Notes: generated by a model not told the origin, from the letters alone. A stretch of DNA of 50,197 nucleotides from Lachnoclostridium sp. UBA7215 (GCA_002490465.1 DKUB01000057.1:1-50197), one strand, 5' to 3'; counted from the stretch's first letter, positions 40,959-50,154 are shown. Program-made: numbers and translations.

Positions 40959-41875
40959 AAAACGAATTAAAGGAGCAGATGGGGAAAGCAAAACACTGTC
41001 AGATAGCGGAACTGGCGGCACTTTTTTCTGTTTGCGGCCAGATAAAATTGGAAGAAAATGGAAATTTTATTGTGAAGTTTGTAACAGAAAACTTGACAGT
41101 AGCGCAAAAATATTATATCTTATTCAGGAAGGTTTTTTTAAATAAGCCGGAAATGACAGTAAGAAGGCATCAGTATATCCTATATGTTATTGAGGAAAAG
41201 GATGTTTCGGCTTTTATGGATTCAATTCAGTTTTTTGACAGTGCATTGCTCGTTCCGGACGGCCTGATCCGAAGGTCGTGCTGTAAACGGGCGTTTTTGC
41301 GGGGATTTTTTCTTGCTGCGGGTTCGATTACAAATCCTAACAGTCAGTACCATTTGGAGCTGGCAGCGGGAAATCGGGAGCGTGCTGTCCGAATACAGGA
41401 AATCATGGGTGTATTTGGTCTGGATGCAAAAATTGTTGAACGAAAAAGAAATGATATCGTATATATAAAAGAAGGGGAAGGGATTGTTGATTTTTTGAAT
41501 GTAGTAGGGGCGCATATGGCGCTGATGGAATTTGAGAATGTGCGGATTCTCAAAGAAATGCGGAATTCTGTCAACCGCCGGGTGAACTGCGAAACTGCCA
41601 ACATCAAGAAAACCGTATCTGCTTCTTCCAGACAGGTAAATGATATCCGCTATATTTACGATACAATAGGATTTGGGACTCTTTCAGAGAATCTCCGGGC
41701 GATTGCCATGCTTCGGTTTGACAATCCTGATGTGCCCCTGAAAGAACTTGGGGAGATGCTTAATCCCCCAATCGGCAAATCGGGGGTAAACCACCGTTTG
41801 AGGAAATTAAGCGAGATTGCAGAGAATTTACGCAGAGAGAAAAATGAAAATTCTAATGGAGGAAATCATGATTGA
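40937..41875 (+). CDS. whiA: WhiA DNA-binding regulator
   Basis: The 312-residue protein starts inside rapZ (MSFAGEVKNELKEQMGKAKH), the usual WhiA beginning. It has a LAGLIDADG-like domain (LRGFFLAAGSITNPNSQYHLEL) without endonuclease activity in this family, and a C-terminal helix-turn-helix (DNPDVPLKELGEMLNPPIGKSGVNHRLRKL). In Gram-positives WhiA affects cell division and chromosome segregation. Its end overlaps the HPr-like gene by 8 bases, indicating translational coupling. Confidence 0.94.
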   Translation: MSFAGEVKNELKEQMGKAKHCQIAELAALFSVCGQIKLEENGNFIVKFVTENLTVAQKYYILFRKVFLNKPEMTVRRHQYILYVIEEKDVSAFMDSIQFFDSALLVPDGLIRRSCCKRAFLRGFFLAAGSITNPNSQYHLELAAGNRERAVRIQEIMGVFGLDAKIVERKRNDIVYIKEGEGIVDFLNVVGAHMALMEFENVRILKEMRNSVNRRVNCETANIKKTVSASSRQVNDIRYIYDTIGFGTLSENLRAIAMLRFDNPDVPLKELGEMLNPPIGKSGVNHRLRKLSEIAENLRREKNENSNGGNHD

Positions 41876-42119
41876 GAAAAGTATTGCTGTCAATGTTGGA
41901 CAGGGAGATGCAAGACCTATTGCCATGCTTGTACAGGTGGCAAGTCAGTATAAGAGCAGTATAAAAATCTGCCAGGATAATAAGATGGTAAATGCAAAGA
42001 GCATTATGGGAATGATGACGCTTGGACTTGCTTCCGGCAAGGAATTGACAGTGTCAGTGGATGGTGAGGATGAAGCAGATGCCATGAAAAATATTGAGGA
42101 CTATCTCCTGGGACAATAA
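41868..42119 (+). CDS. crh: Crh-like HPr-family protein lacking the catalytic His
   Basis: GGAGG lies just upstream of the ATG at 41868, giving 83 residues. The HPr fold is evident, but where HPr has His15 (GLHARPA) this reads GDARPIA with Asp14. The regulatory Ser is kept in NAKSIMGMM (Ser45, equal to Ser46 of HPr). Bacillus Crh has Gln at the His position and likewise cannot pass on phosphate from PEP, acting only through Ser46-P with CcpA. This and the hprK gene in the same block argue for a catabolite-control role. Asp at the site may mimic phosphohistidine. Confidence 0.9.
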   Translation: MIEKSIAVNVGQGDARPIAMLVQVASQYKSSIKICQDNKMVNAKSIMGMMTLGLASGKELTVSVDGEDEADAMKNIEDYLLGQ

Positions 42120-42144
42120 TAAAGTAAATTTTAAGACGTATCCA

Positions 42145-42187
42145 CACCCTGCGCCGGCAGATAAGCCGGAGGCGGGGTGATATTTTT
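42145..42187 (+). terminator. terminator after the hprK-crh block
   Basis: CACCC...GCCGGC (42145-42158) pairs with GCCGG...GGGTG (42165-42179) and is followed by a T-rich tract. Confidence 0.8.
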
Positions 42188-42244
42188 ATTTTATTGGAAA
42201 GACCGTCTTGCATAAGGATTTATGCGATAGGAAAGAGGAAAGCC

Positions 42245-45200
42245 ATGAATTTTACACATTTGCATGTGCATACGGAATACAGTCTGTTGGATGGTTCAAG
42301 TAAAATAGGAGAAATTGTGCGCCAGGCTAAGGCATTGGGGATGGACAGCCTTGCCATAACCGATCACGGCGTTATGTATGGGGCTATTGATTTTTACCGG
42401 GCGGCAAAGGATGCCGGAATCAATCCGATAATAGGCTGTGAAGTGTATGTAGCTCCCGGGTCGCGTTTTGCAAAAGAGGCCGGGACGGGCCGTGGAGACG
42501 ATATGGAGGATGACAGCCGTTATCATCATCTTGTGCTGCTGGCAGAAAACAATACCGGTTATGCCAATCTGGTTAAAATTGTCTCAAGGGGATTTACAGA
42601 AGGGTTTTATTATAAACCCAGGGTGGATTATGAGGTATTAGAGGAATTCCATGAGGGAATTATTGCGCTCTCAGCCTGTCTTGCGGGAGCAGTCCCATCT
42701 CTATTACGGCGGGGGCTGTATGAGGAGGCATGTGAGGAGGCAGAGAAACTTCGCGGGATATTTGGAAAGGATAATTTTTTCTTAGAACTTCAGGATCACG
42801 GTATACCGGACCAGAAAACAGTCAATCAGGGGCTTATGAGGATGCACCGGGATATGGGGATTGAGCTTGTGGCGACCAATGACGTGCATTATATCTATGA
42901 TACGGATGCGGAGGCACATGATATTTTACTCTGTATCCAGACAGGAAAAAAGGTGGCAGATGAAAACCGCATGCGCTATACAGGCGGCCAGTATTATTTG
43001 AAATCCGGAGAGGAAATGGCACAGCTGTTTCCCTATGCGCCGGAGGCAATTGAAAATACACATAAAATATCGGCTCGCTGCCATGTTGAGATTGCATTTG
43101 GGGAGTACAAGCTGCCCCGTTTTGATGTGCCGGAAGGGTTTACATCAGAGGGGTATCTGCGCATGCTGTGTGAAGAGGGATTGAAGTTTAGATATGGGGA
43201 AAGGGCAGAGGAACTAAGAGAGCGCCTTGAATATGAGATTGACACAATCAGCAGCATGGGGTTTGTGGATTATTTCCTGATTGTATGGGATTTTATAAAA
43301 TATGCCAGAGATCATGGTATTTCTGTTGGACCGGGCCGCGGTTCAGCGGCGGGAAGCATTGTAGCGTATGCGCTGCAGATAACGGACCTGATTGATCCGA
43401 TTCAATATAATCTTTTGTTTGAGCGTTTTTTAAATCCGGAACGTGTGACGATGCCGGATATCGATATCGATTTTTGTTATGAGAGGCGGCAGGAGGTAAT
43501 TGACTATGTAAACCGCAAGTACGGGGAAGACCATGTCGTGCAGATCGTGACATTTGGAACGATGTCAGCACGCATGGTGATTCGTGATGTTGGGCGGGTG
43601 CTGGATTATTCTTATGCTTTTGTGGACAGTGTGGCAAAGGCAGTTCCCATGGAACTTGACATCACTATCCAGAAAGCACTGCAGATGAATCCGGAGCTGC
43701 GTAAGATGTATGACACGGACGAACAGACAAAGAAGCTGATTGATATGTCGCTGCGTCTCGAAGGATTGCCGAGGCACACATCCGTGCATGCGGCGGGAGT
43801 TGTGATCAGTCCTGAGCCGGTAGAGGAGTTTGTCCCGCTTTCCCGTTCTTCAGACGGCGGTATTACAACCCAGTATACAAAGGATACACTGGAAGAATTA
43901 GGCTTATTAAAAATGGACTTTCTGGGACTTCGCACATTGACTGTCATTGATGATGCGGTGAATGGTGCTTTTGACATCCGAACAATTGATTATGCGGATA
44001 AACAGGTATATGACATGATTAGTGCTGCCCATACAGAGGGGGTATTCCAGTTGGAGAGTGCTGGGATGAAAAACTTTATGAAGGAGTTGCAGCCTCAGTG
44101 CATGGAGGATATTATTGCCGGAATTTCTCTGTATCGTCCGGGGCCGATGGATTTTATCCCCAAGTATATCGAGGGAAAAAACAACCCGGAAAAAATCCAG
44201 TATGACTGTCCGGAACTCGAGCCGATCTTATCCACGACATATGGATGTATTGTATATCAGGAACAGGTTATGCAGATTGTAAGGGATTTGGCGGGGTACA
44301 GTTTTGGGAGAAGCGATTTGGTCCGCCGCGCCATGGCAAAGAAAAAAGCTTCTGTAATGGAGAGGGAAAAAAATAATTTTATTTATGGAAATGAAGAAGA
44401 AGGGGTAGACGGCTGTGTAAAGCGCGGGATTCCGGAAGAGACGGCGAGGAAAATCTTTGATGACATGACGGATTTTGCGAAGTATGCCTTTAATAAATCC
44501 CATGCCGCGGCTTATGCGGTTGTGTCTTATCAGACCGCTTATTTAAAGTGCCACTATCCGGTGGAGTTTATGGCAGCGCTCATGACGTCTTTTATGGAGC
44601 ATACAGCAAAGCTTACCGGATATATTATGAATTGCAGGCAATTGGGCATATCGATTCTGCCGCCGGATATCAATGAAGGGGAGTATCGTTTTACGCCATA
44701 TAATGGAAATATCCGTTATGGACTTGCCGCAATAAAGGGAGTCGGGAAGCCGGTTATTGATGAGATTGTGTCGGAGCGGAAAGCTGGCGGTCCATATCGT
44801 TCCCTGAAAGATTTCTGCCTCCGGCTGTCAGGAAAGTCAGTGAACAAGAGAACTATGGAAAGCTTTATCAAAGCGGGCGCGCTTGACAGCCTGCCGGGGA
44901 CACGCAAACAGAAAATGAGTGTCTATACAAGCGTAATTGACGGTGTAAACCAGGATAAAAAACATACCATGAGCGGTCAGATGTCACTGTTTGATTTTGC
45001 GGCACCTGAGGAGCAGCAGGACCTTGATACTGCTATGCCGGATGTGGGTGAGTTTGATAAGGAGACGCTGTTGGCTTTTGAAAAAGAAGTGCTTGGTGTC
45101 TATATCAGCGGGCATCCTCTTGAAGAATATGCGCCGCTTTTAGAGAAAAACATCACACGTACGACAGCGGATTTTCTTCCGTCCGAGGGTGAGGATATGC

Positions 45201-45727
45201 CCAAAGTGAAAGATCAGGAGCAGGCGGTTATTGGGGGAATGATTATTGGTAAAACGGTTAAGACTACGCGGACAAATAACCTCATGGCATTTTTGACGGT
45301 AGAAGACTTATATGGTACTGTTGAGGTGATTGTTTTTCCAAAAGATTACGAAAAAAACCGCTCTCTCATGGAAGAGGAGCAAAAGGTATTTATCAGGGGA
45401 AGAGTTACCGTGGAAGAAGACAAGCCGGCGAAACTGATTTGTTCTTCTATTTTGTCCTTTGATAATCTTGAGCGTGAGCTTTGGGTTCAGTTTGGAACAA
45501 AAGGGGAATACTTACAAAAGGAACCAGAGCTGTTTCGTATTTTGGCCGGTTATGACGGGCGGGACAGCGTATCTGTTTATCTCTCAAAAGACCGTGCTGC
45601 AAAGCGGCTCCCCAAAAGCCGTTCCACGAAAGTCTGTCCGGAACTGTTAGAGGAATTGTACGCAGAATTTGGAGAGGAAAATATAAAAGTGGTAGAAGTT
45701 AGTATTGAAAAAAGTTACCAGTCATAG
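42245..45727 (+). CDS. dnaE: DNA polymerase III alpha subunit
   Basis: The start at 42245 gives the normal N-terminus MNFTHLHVHTEYSLLDG, the first motif of the PHP domain; the length is 1160 residues. The catalytic acidic motif PDIDID lies near 404-409, and GPGRGSAAGS and RPGPMDFIPKY are the other polymerase landmarks. A helix-hairpin-helix region follows near 820-870, and an OB domain (NNLMAFLTVEDLYGTVEVIVFP) near 1010. It extends new DNA strands at the fork; Firmicutes also use PolC, not in this window. A weak AGAGGAAAG site precedes the ATG. pfkA follows after 41 bases with no terminator between. Confidence 0.97.
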   Translation: MNFTHLHVHTEYSLLDGSSKIGEIVRQAKALGMDSLAITDHGVMYGAIDFYRAAKDAGINPIIGCEVYVAPGSRFAKEAGTGRGDDMEDDSRYHHLVLLAENNTGYANLVKIVSRGFTEGFYYKPRVDYEVLEEFHEGIIALSACLAGAVPSLLRRGLYEEACEEAEKLRGIFGKDNFFLELQDHGIPDQKTVNQGLMRMHRDMGIELVATNDVHYIYDTDAEAHDILLCIQTGKKVADENRMRYTGGQYYLKSGEEMAQLFPYAPEAIENTHKISARCHVEIAFGEYKLPRFDVPEGFTSEGYLRMLCEEGLKFRYGERAEELRERLEYEIDTISSMGFVDYFLIVWDFIKYARDHGISVGPGRGSAAGSIVAYALQITDLIDPIQYNLLFERFLNPERVTMPDIDIDFCYERRQEVIDYVNRKYGEDHVVQIVTFGTMSARMVIRDVGRVLDYSYAFVDSVAKAVPMELDITIQKALQMNPELRKMYDTDEQTKKLIDMSLRLEGLPRHTSVHAAGVVISPEPVEEFVPLSRSSDGGITTQYTKDTLEELGLLKMDFLGLRTLTVIDDAVNGAFDIRTIDYADKQVYDMISAAHTEGVFQLESAGMKNFMKELQPQCMEDIIAGISLYRPGPMDFIPKYIEGKNNPEKIQYDCPELEPILSTTYGCIVYQEQVMQIVRDLAGYSFGRSDLVRRAMAKKKASVMEREKNNFIYGNEEEGVDGCVKRGIPEETARKIFDDMTDFAKYAFNKSHAAAYAVVSYQTAYLKCHYPVEFMAALMTSFMEHTAKLTGYIMNCRQLGISILPPDINEGEYRFTPYNGNIRYGLAAIKGVGKPVIDEIVSERKAGGPYRSLKDFCLRLSGKSVNKRTMESFIKAGALDSLPGTRKQKMSVYTSVIDGVNQDKKHTMSGQMSLFDFAAPEEQQDLDTAMPDVGEFDKETLLAFEKEVLGVYISGHPLEEYAPLLEKNITRTTADFLPSEGEDMPKVKDQEQAVIGGMIIGKTVKTTRTNNLMAFLTVEDLYGTVEVIVFPKDYEKNRSLMEEEQKVFIRGRVTVEEDKPAKLICSSILSFDNLERELWVQFGTKGEYLQKEPELFRILAGYDGRDSVSVYLSKDRAAKRLPKSRSTKVCPELLEELYAEFGEENIKVVEVSIEKSYQS

Positions 45728-45768
45728 TAAAATAAGAAACAGTGTGAATCAGAATGGAGGAAGCATAA

Positions 45769-46743
45769 ATGGGAAAGGAAATTAAGACAATTGGTGTAAT
45801 GACAAGCGGCGGGGATGCACCAGGGATGAATGCAGCCATTCGTGCCGTAGTGCGTGCGGCTCTCTCCAGCGGATTAAAAGTTAAGGGAATCCGCCGTGGT
45901 TATGCAGGGCTTTTAGAAGAAGATATTATTGAAATGGAGACAATGTCTGTTACGGATATTGTGCAGCGGGGAGGAACAATTCTGTTTACATCCCGTTGTG
46001 AGCGCATGACGACCCCGGAGGGACAGAAACAGGCGGCAGATGTCTGTCGTAAGCATGGGATTGATGGTGTTGTTGTGATTGGTGGTGACGGTTCTTTTCG
46101 CGGTGCGCAGAAACTCTCCGAAAATGGAATTAATACAATAGGTATTCCAGGTACTATTGATTTGGATATTGCCTGTACCGAATATACCATTGGTTTTGAT
46201 ACGGCGTGTAATACGGCCATGGAGGCAATGGATAAGGTTCGTGATACATCTGCTTCTCATGAGAGGTGCAGTATTATTGAGGTAATGGGACGCACAGCAG
46301 GACATATTGCGCTGTGGTGCGGAATTTCAAACGGTTCTGAGTATGTTATGATACCGGAGCGCTATAAGAATGATGAGCAGTCTATTATTAATCAGATTCT
46401 TGCAAAGAGACGTACCGGAAAAAAACATCATATAATTGTTAATGCAGAGGGAATCGGTCACTCCCATGAACTTGCAAAGAAAATTGAGGATGCAACGGGA
46501 ATTGAAACCCGAGCGACGGTTCTTGGACATATTCAGCGGGGAGGTAACCCGACATGCCGTGACCGTGTATATGCTGCTGCCATGGGGGCTAAGGCGGTTG
46601 ACCTTTTGATTGCCAATAAGACAAATCGTGTGGTAGCATACCGAAACGGTAAATTTTGTGACTTCGATATTGACGAAGCGCTGGCGATGGAAAAAGATGT
46701 GGACGAGCATCTTTACAGTATGACAAAACGATTGGCGAGGTAA
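45769..46743 (+). CDS. pfkA: ATP-dependent 6-phosphofructokinase
   Basis: This 324-residue protein has the usual bacterial PfkA length. MTSGGDAPGMNAAIRA, VVIGGDGSFRGA, GTIDLDI, MGRTAGHIALW and LGHIQRGGNP are present. Gly in GGDGS marks ATP rather than pyrophosphate use. The catalytic loop reads TIDLD instead of the common TIDND; the two Asp residues are kept. It phosphorylates fructose 6-phosphate, the committing step of glycolysis, and probably shares a transcript with dnaE. Confidence 0.95.
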   Translation: MGKEIKTIGVMTSGGDAPGMNAAIRAVVRAALSSGLKVKGIRRGYAGLLEEDIIEMETMSVTDIVQRGGTILFTSRCERMTTPEGQKQAADVCRKHGIDGVVVIGGDGSFRGAQKLSENGINTIGIPGTIDLDIACTEYTIGFDTACNTAMEAMDKVRDTSASHERCSIIEVMGRTAGHIALWCGISNGSEYVMIPERYKNDEQSIINQILAKRRTGKKHHIIVNAEGIGHSHELAKKIEDATGIETRATVLGHIQRGGNPTCRDRVYAAAMGAKAVDLLIANKTNRVVAYRNGKFCDFDIDEALAMEKDVDEHLYSMTKRLAR

Positions 46744-46817
46744 TAACACGAAAATTGAGCCTTGCGGCAAAGCCATAGCCATATGGCAGAGCCTGTAGGG
46801 CTCTGTTCTCGTGCCTG

Positions 46818-46850
46818 AAACTCCTGGCAAACTTGCTGGCCGGGGGTTTT
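46818..46850 (+). terminator. terminator after pfkA
   Basis: AAACTCCTGGC (46818-46828) pairs with GCCGGGGGTTT (46839-46849) over 11 bp with two G-U pairs, ending in TTTT. A smaller hairpin (CAGAGCC/GGCTCTG, 46787-46805) lies just upstream. Confidence 0.75.
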
Positions 46851-46929
46851 GTACATCATGGGTATAATGCTTTCTGCAGTGAAGGCCCGCCAGAGCAGAA
46901 ACAGAGTCGCTTGTAAGAGGAGGTGTAAC

Positions 46930-47274
46930 ATGGCAACATCAAAAGAATTTCACGATTATGTGATGGAGCAGCTTTCCCGAATGGGAGAATTTACGTCCAG
47001 AAAAATGATGGGAGAGTATTGTATTTATTACAGAGGAAAACTGATTGGTGATCTCTGTGATAATACACTGCTATTAAAGCCAACGGAATCGGTACTAAAA
47101 CTTATGCCGGATGCCCAGCGGGACTATCCTTATGAAGGGTCAAAGACGTTAATGGTAGTTGTGGATGACATAGAAAATACAGAATTGTTGTCTGAAGTAA
47201 TAGCTGCGATGTTTCAGGAGTTGCCGGAACCAAAGCAGGTAAAGGATAAGAAAAGTTCCAGGACCAAAAAATAA
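46930..47274 (+). CDS. TfoX/Sxy N-terminal-domain protein
   Basis: AGAGGAGG precedes the ATG at 46930; the product has 114 residues. The TfoX N-terminal pattern is seen in FHDYVMEQLSRMGEFTSRKMMGEYCIYYRGKLIGDLCDNTLLLKPTES. In Proteobacteria TfoX/Sxy promotes competence gene expression, but short stand-alone domains like this are common in Firmicutes with no defined role. The C-terminal tail is very basic (KQVKDKKSSRTKK). It lies between a terminator and a long AT-rich gap, so it is probably monocistronic. Confidence 0.85.
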   Translation: MATSKEFHDYVMEQLSRMGEFTSRKMMGEYCIYYRGKLIGDLCDNTLLLKPTESVLKLMPDAQRDYPYEGSKTLMVVVDDIENTELLSEVIAAMFQELPEPKQVKDKKSSRTKK

Positions 47275-47382
47275 ACAGGAATTGTCAGGTAAAATTTCTT
47301 TCCGTCAATATATCTATTTTTCTTTTATTTTCTGACAAGGCAGCCTGATCAAAGGCAGATTCTTAAAAAATTTCCAAGTTTT

Positions 47383-47411
47383 TGCAACTTTTTTCCAATC
47401 TATTTCGTTAT
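47383..47411 (+). promoter_or_regulatory. candidate ECF-sigma promoter 1 ahead of the protease gene
   Basis: TGCAAC (47383-47388) followed by a T-run and, 17 bases on, CGTTAT (47406-47411) fits the AAC...CGT type of extracytoplasmic-function sigma promoters. The gap 47275-47699 is very AT-rich and has no larger gene. Confidence 0.4.
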
Positions 47412-47474
47412 ATAAATAAAGGGGAAGGTAGAAAGCATAAAAACAAAATATTTTTCAAAAATATAAAAATGTTT

Positions 47475-47505
47475 GTCGGGTTTTGGCTTTCTCATTCGTT
47501 ATATA
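47475..47505 (+). promoter_or_regulatory. candidate ECF-sigma promoter 2 ahead of the protease gene
   Basis: GTCGGGTTTT (from 47475) is followed 16 bases later by CGTTATATA (47497-47505), the same -10 as in the first candidate. The -35 is less good. Both are followed by a similar GGGGAAGG stretch, suggesting a local duplication. Confidence 0.35.
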
Positions 47506-47560
47506 TTATATAAGGATAAATACACAAAGTATTTGGGGAAGGAAAGAGGTGAGAGAATGG

Positions 47561-47626
47561 ATGGAGATGTTTTATGCAGAAATTCCATTGAATAAAGCGT
47601 TCTTTTCTTATGATATGGGATATTGA
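47561..47626 (+). CDS. possible small peptide (21 aa) upstream of the protease
   Basis: ATG at 47561 follows GAAAGAGGTGAG and reads MEMFYAEIPLNKAFFSYDMG plus a final Tyr. The composition is aromatic-rich. It may be a leader peptide or chance; there is no independent support. Confidence 0.2.
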   Translation: MEMFYAEIPLNKAFFSYDMGY

Positions 47627-47699
47627 AAAGGACGCAGAAAATGGAACAATAATACACTATTTTTTCAGTAGAAAATTTTTAGATTGGAGATGAAAGCCT

Positions 47700-49415
47700 A
47701 TGAAACATAAGAAATTATACAGTTTAGTCCTGATATTCAGTTTACTGACATCCTCCTTTGGAGGATTTGGAATAACGTCAGTAAAGGAGAGCCGTGCGTC
47801 AGAAAAGAAAGAGGAGTATCTTGTACAGGCGGACAGTTCGGCCGTCTATGGCCAGCTCCGCACAGAAATGGAGAAAAAAGACAGTGAAGTTATCAAACAT
47901 ACCGAAGAGGATGAGGCCTATCTGGCAGAAAATAAAGCCATGGTCGTGTCCCTGACAAAAGCCGAGGCAGCGGAGCTAAAGGAAGAGGGTTTGACCATTG
48001 AAAAGGACGCTGTTGTGCACGGGAGCGAAATAACGGAAGACGGCCTTATTAATCGTACAGAAAGTTCATTTGAGCGAAGAACGACTAGTCGTTCTTCAGA
48101 GGCCTGTGAATCTCAGCCAGGCCTTATTTATGCTGAGCCGGAAGAAATCGATATTGACGCCCTTCCCAAAGAGGACGAGTATACAACGGATGCCACTAAG
48201 TTTGAGCCGAGGGAGGATGTGACAGACCCGGATAAAAAGGATGAAATTGTTCCATGGAATATCTCCTGTGTGGCAGGAACGCCCCATGAGAACCAGTACA
48301 AAGGGAAAAAAGTAAAAGTGGCTGTACTGGATTCCGGAATTGATATGCATGATGAGCTTTACACCAAACAATGGGCAGACTTCTCCGATACCGTCAATGG
48401 TTACAAATCAACTGATAACAACGGACATGGAACAACTGTAGCCGGACCGATTGCCGCCCGAATCAGCGGTTTCGGCATGGAGGGAATTGCCAGTGAAGCA
48501 GAGCTCTACTCCGTAAAAATACTGGATAAGGAAAACGAGGCCAGTGTCAGTACGGTTGTAAAAGCCATTGAGTGGTGTATCCAGAACGACATGGATATCA
48601 TTAACATGAGTTTCGGGATGGATAGTTATTCTGAAATACTGGCCGATGCGGTAAAGAAAGCATATGATAAAGATATCTTAATGGTAGCCGCAGCGGGCAA
48701 TGATGTAAAGCAGGTGCAGTATCCGGCACGTTTTCCGGAAGTGCTCTCCGTTGGGAGTATTAACTCCAAACTGGAAACATCAGAATTCTCCGATAACAGC
48801 CAGACGGATTTGGCGGCACCGGGTGAGGATGTCCAGAGCATTGGTTTCCTTGGCTCTTATACAAGGGTTTCAGGAACAAGCCTTGCAGCAGCCCATGTAA
48901 CCGGCGTGGCGGCAGCAGTTAAAAGTGCTGATACAAGCCTAACGGCCAGTCAGCTGATGGAAGTACTGAAAGGGAGCGCGGTTTCCCTCGGGGATGATGG
49001 AAAGCTTGTCAACTATGAAAATGCAGTGGCGCTTGTTAAGGACAAAGAGAATCTGCCAGTGATAAAAGCGGATGTGGCGGAGAGTATACAAGAGAAGGCA
49101 GAGGATGAGGAGTGCTATGTGAAGGGGAGCTGGAGTACGTATCCGTGGTCTAACCACAATCTAAATATAGGTCATTATTCCCTTACGAACTCTCTTACCC
49201 TTTCGTATTTTAAGGGGGCAAATACAACAGACCAGGTAGCTTACCGTAATATTGTGGCGGAGGCAGTAAGGATGCCGGATTTATTAAGTTATATGAGTGC
49301 ATCGGGAGAGGGGAACACAGGCAGGGATGATTATGGAAATATTGCGCCATCAACACCTACCATGTACTCGCCCTATCACGCAAAGTCACAATATTCATTG
49401 AATGAAGTAAAGTAG
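47700..49415 (+). CDS. secreted S8 (subtilisin-like) serine protease, cut short by an in-frame TAG
   Basis: The 571-residue frame begins with a signal peptide (about 1-34), then an inhibitor-like propeptide (about 38-110, EEYLVQADSSAVYGQL to VVHGSE), then the S8 domain. The catalytic triad is complete: Asp211 in AVLDSGID, His243 in NNGHGTTVAG and Ser394 in SGTSLAAAH. After about 465 a further domain starts (WSNHNLNIGHYSLTNSL) but the frame stops at TAG 49413-49415. The same frame continues without a shift as clearly protein-like sequence to 50105. The protease part is intact, so the truncated product may still be active. GGAG precedes the ATG. Confidence 0.85.
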   Translation: MKHKKLYSLVLIFSLLTSSFGGFGITSVKESRASEKKEEYLVQADSSAVYGQLRTEMEKKDSEVIKHTEEDEAYLAENKAMVVSLTKAEAAELKEEGLTIEKDAVVHGSEITEDGLINRTESSFERRTTSRSSEACESQPGLIYAEPEEIDIDALPKEDEYTTDATKFEPREDVTDPDKKDEIVPWNISCVAGTPHENQYKGKKVKVAVLDSGIDMHDELYTKQWADFSDTVNGYKSTDNNGHGTTVAGPIAARISGFGMEGIASEAELYSVKILDKENEASVSTVVKAIEWCIQNDMDIINMSFGMDSYSEILADAVKKAYDKDILMVAAAGNDVKQVQYPARFPEVLSVGSINSKLETSEFSDNSQTDLAAPGEDVQSIGFLGSYTRVSGTSLAAAHVTGVAAAVKSADTSLTASQLMEVLKGSAVSLGDDGKLVNYENAVALVKDKENLPVIKADVAESIQEKAEDEECYVKGSWSTYPWSNHNLNIGHYSLTNSLTLSYFKGANTTDQVAYRNIVAEAVRMPDLLSYMSASGEGNTGRDDYGNIAPSTPTMYSPYHAKSQYSLNEVK

Positions 49416-50105
49416 CATATTCTTTTTTTATATGAATTGGCGAGGCGTAGAATTATGCTGAATCGTAGCCTTGAAACTGATGTTTCAAAATATGGAAGCA
49501 ACTATGCGGGTATAGCAATTTCTCAAAGGATGCAACGGAGGATAGTAAAAGATATACTTAAGATGAAGAGTGCGAAAGGAAAAGATAGTCAGGCAGAGTG
49601 GGATATGCCATCTAAAATGAATGTGGCCAGCGATAAAGTGTTAGCGGATGGATATATGATTTTTGGTGTGTTTTTGCATCTGGTGCAGGATTTGCAGGCG
49701 CATAGGGCGAAAATAGATATAGGCATGTTAAGAAAAGCGGATGGTACCTACTATGAAGAGGACTCTTTTAACGTATTTGCGTCAGAAAGCCATATCAGTA
49801 AATATAATCTGCAAACTGGGGATAAACGTCAAGAACTTATAACTAAGGTCCAAAGTACAAATGGTCTACCATTTATCAGGTTAAAAGATTATTTGTACTC
49901 TGGTGTGGTTATAATTAATGTTAATGGAAAGGATTATAGTTGTACTTTGAGTCAGGCTTATGAGGATAATCCGTATTTTTACTCATACCGATTTTCAACA
50001 GCGCAGTCCTTTTCAGCAAGTTATATGTCAAATATGTTAAGTGACACTGCTGACAAAACAAACAGAACAACTTATTTTACAAACAGTTACGTACCCTTGG
50101 CATAA
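49416..50105 (+). pseudogene. C-terminal part of the protease gene, separated by the TAG; HxxxD...H domain
   Basis: Directly after the TAG the same frame reads HILFLYELARRRIMLNRSLE and runs to 50105. Read through, the whole protein would have about 800 residues. Residues near 660-668 are LHLVQDLQAH, resembling the metal-binding helix of zinc-dependent phospholipase C and S1/P1-type nucleases (LHxxQDxxAH). The N-terminal histidines of this domain lie before the stop. A TTG (49437) or ATG (49455) could start an independent product, but neither has a good ribosome site. A nonsense mutation or a sequencing error is most likely; suppression is possible. Confidence 0.65.
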
Positions 50106-50117
50106 AGGCATATGATT

Positions 50118-50154
50118 GTGCTGCTCTTAGTTTTGGGATAGCTGAGAGCAGCAC
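50118..50154 (+). other. hairpin after the protease gene
   Basis: GTGCTGCTCT-TAG pairs with CTG-AGAGCAGCAC (about 13 bp). No T-run follows. Beyond it, GAGGTGG (50181-50187) six bases ahead of a TTG (50194) may open a gene that runs off the window. Confidence 0.45.

Noticed and set aside
49413..49415. TAG as a pyrrolysine codon
   Set aside because: No pyl genes, methylamine methyltransferases or other suspect TAG contexts are seen in the window; several genes here end normally in TAG. A nonsense change is simpler.
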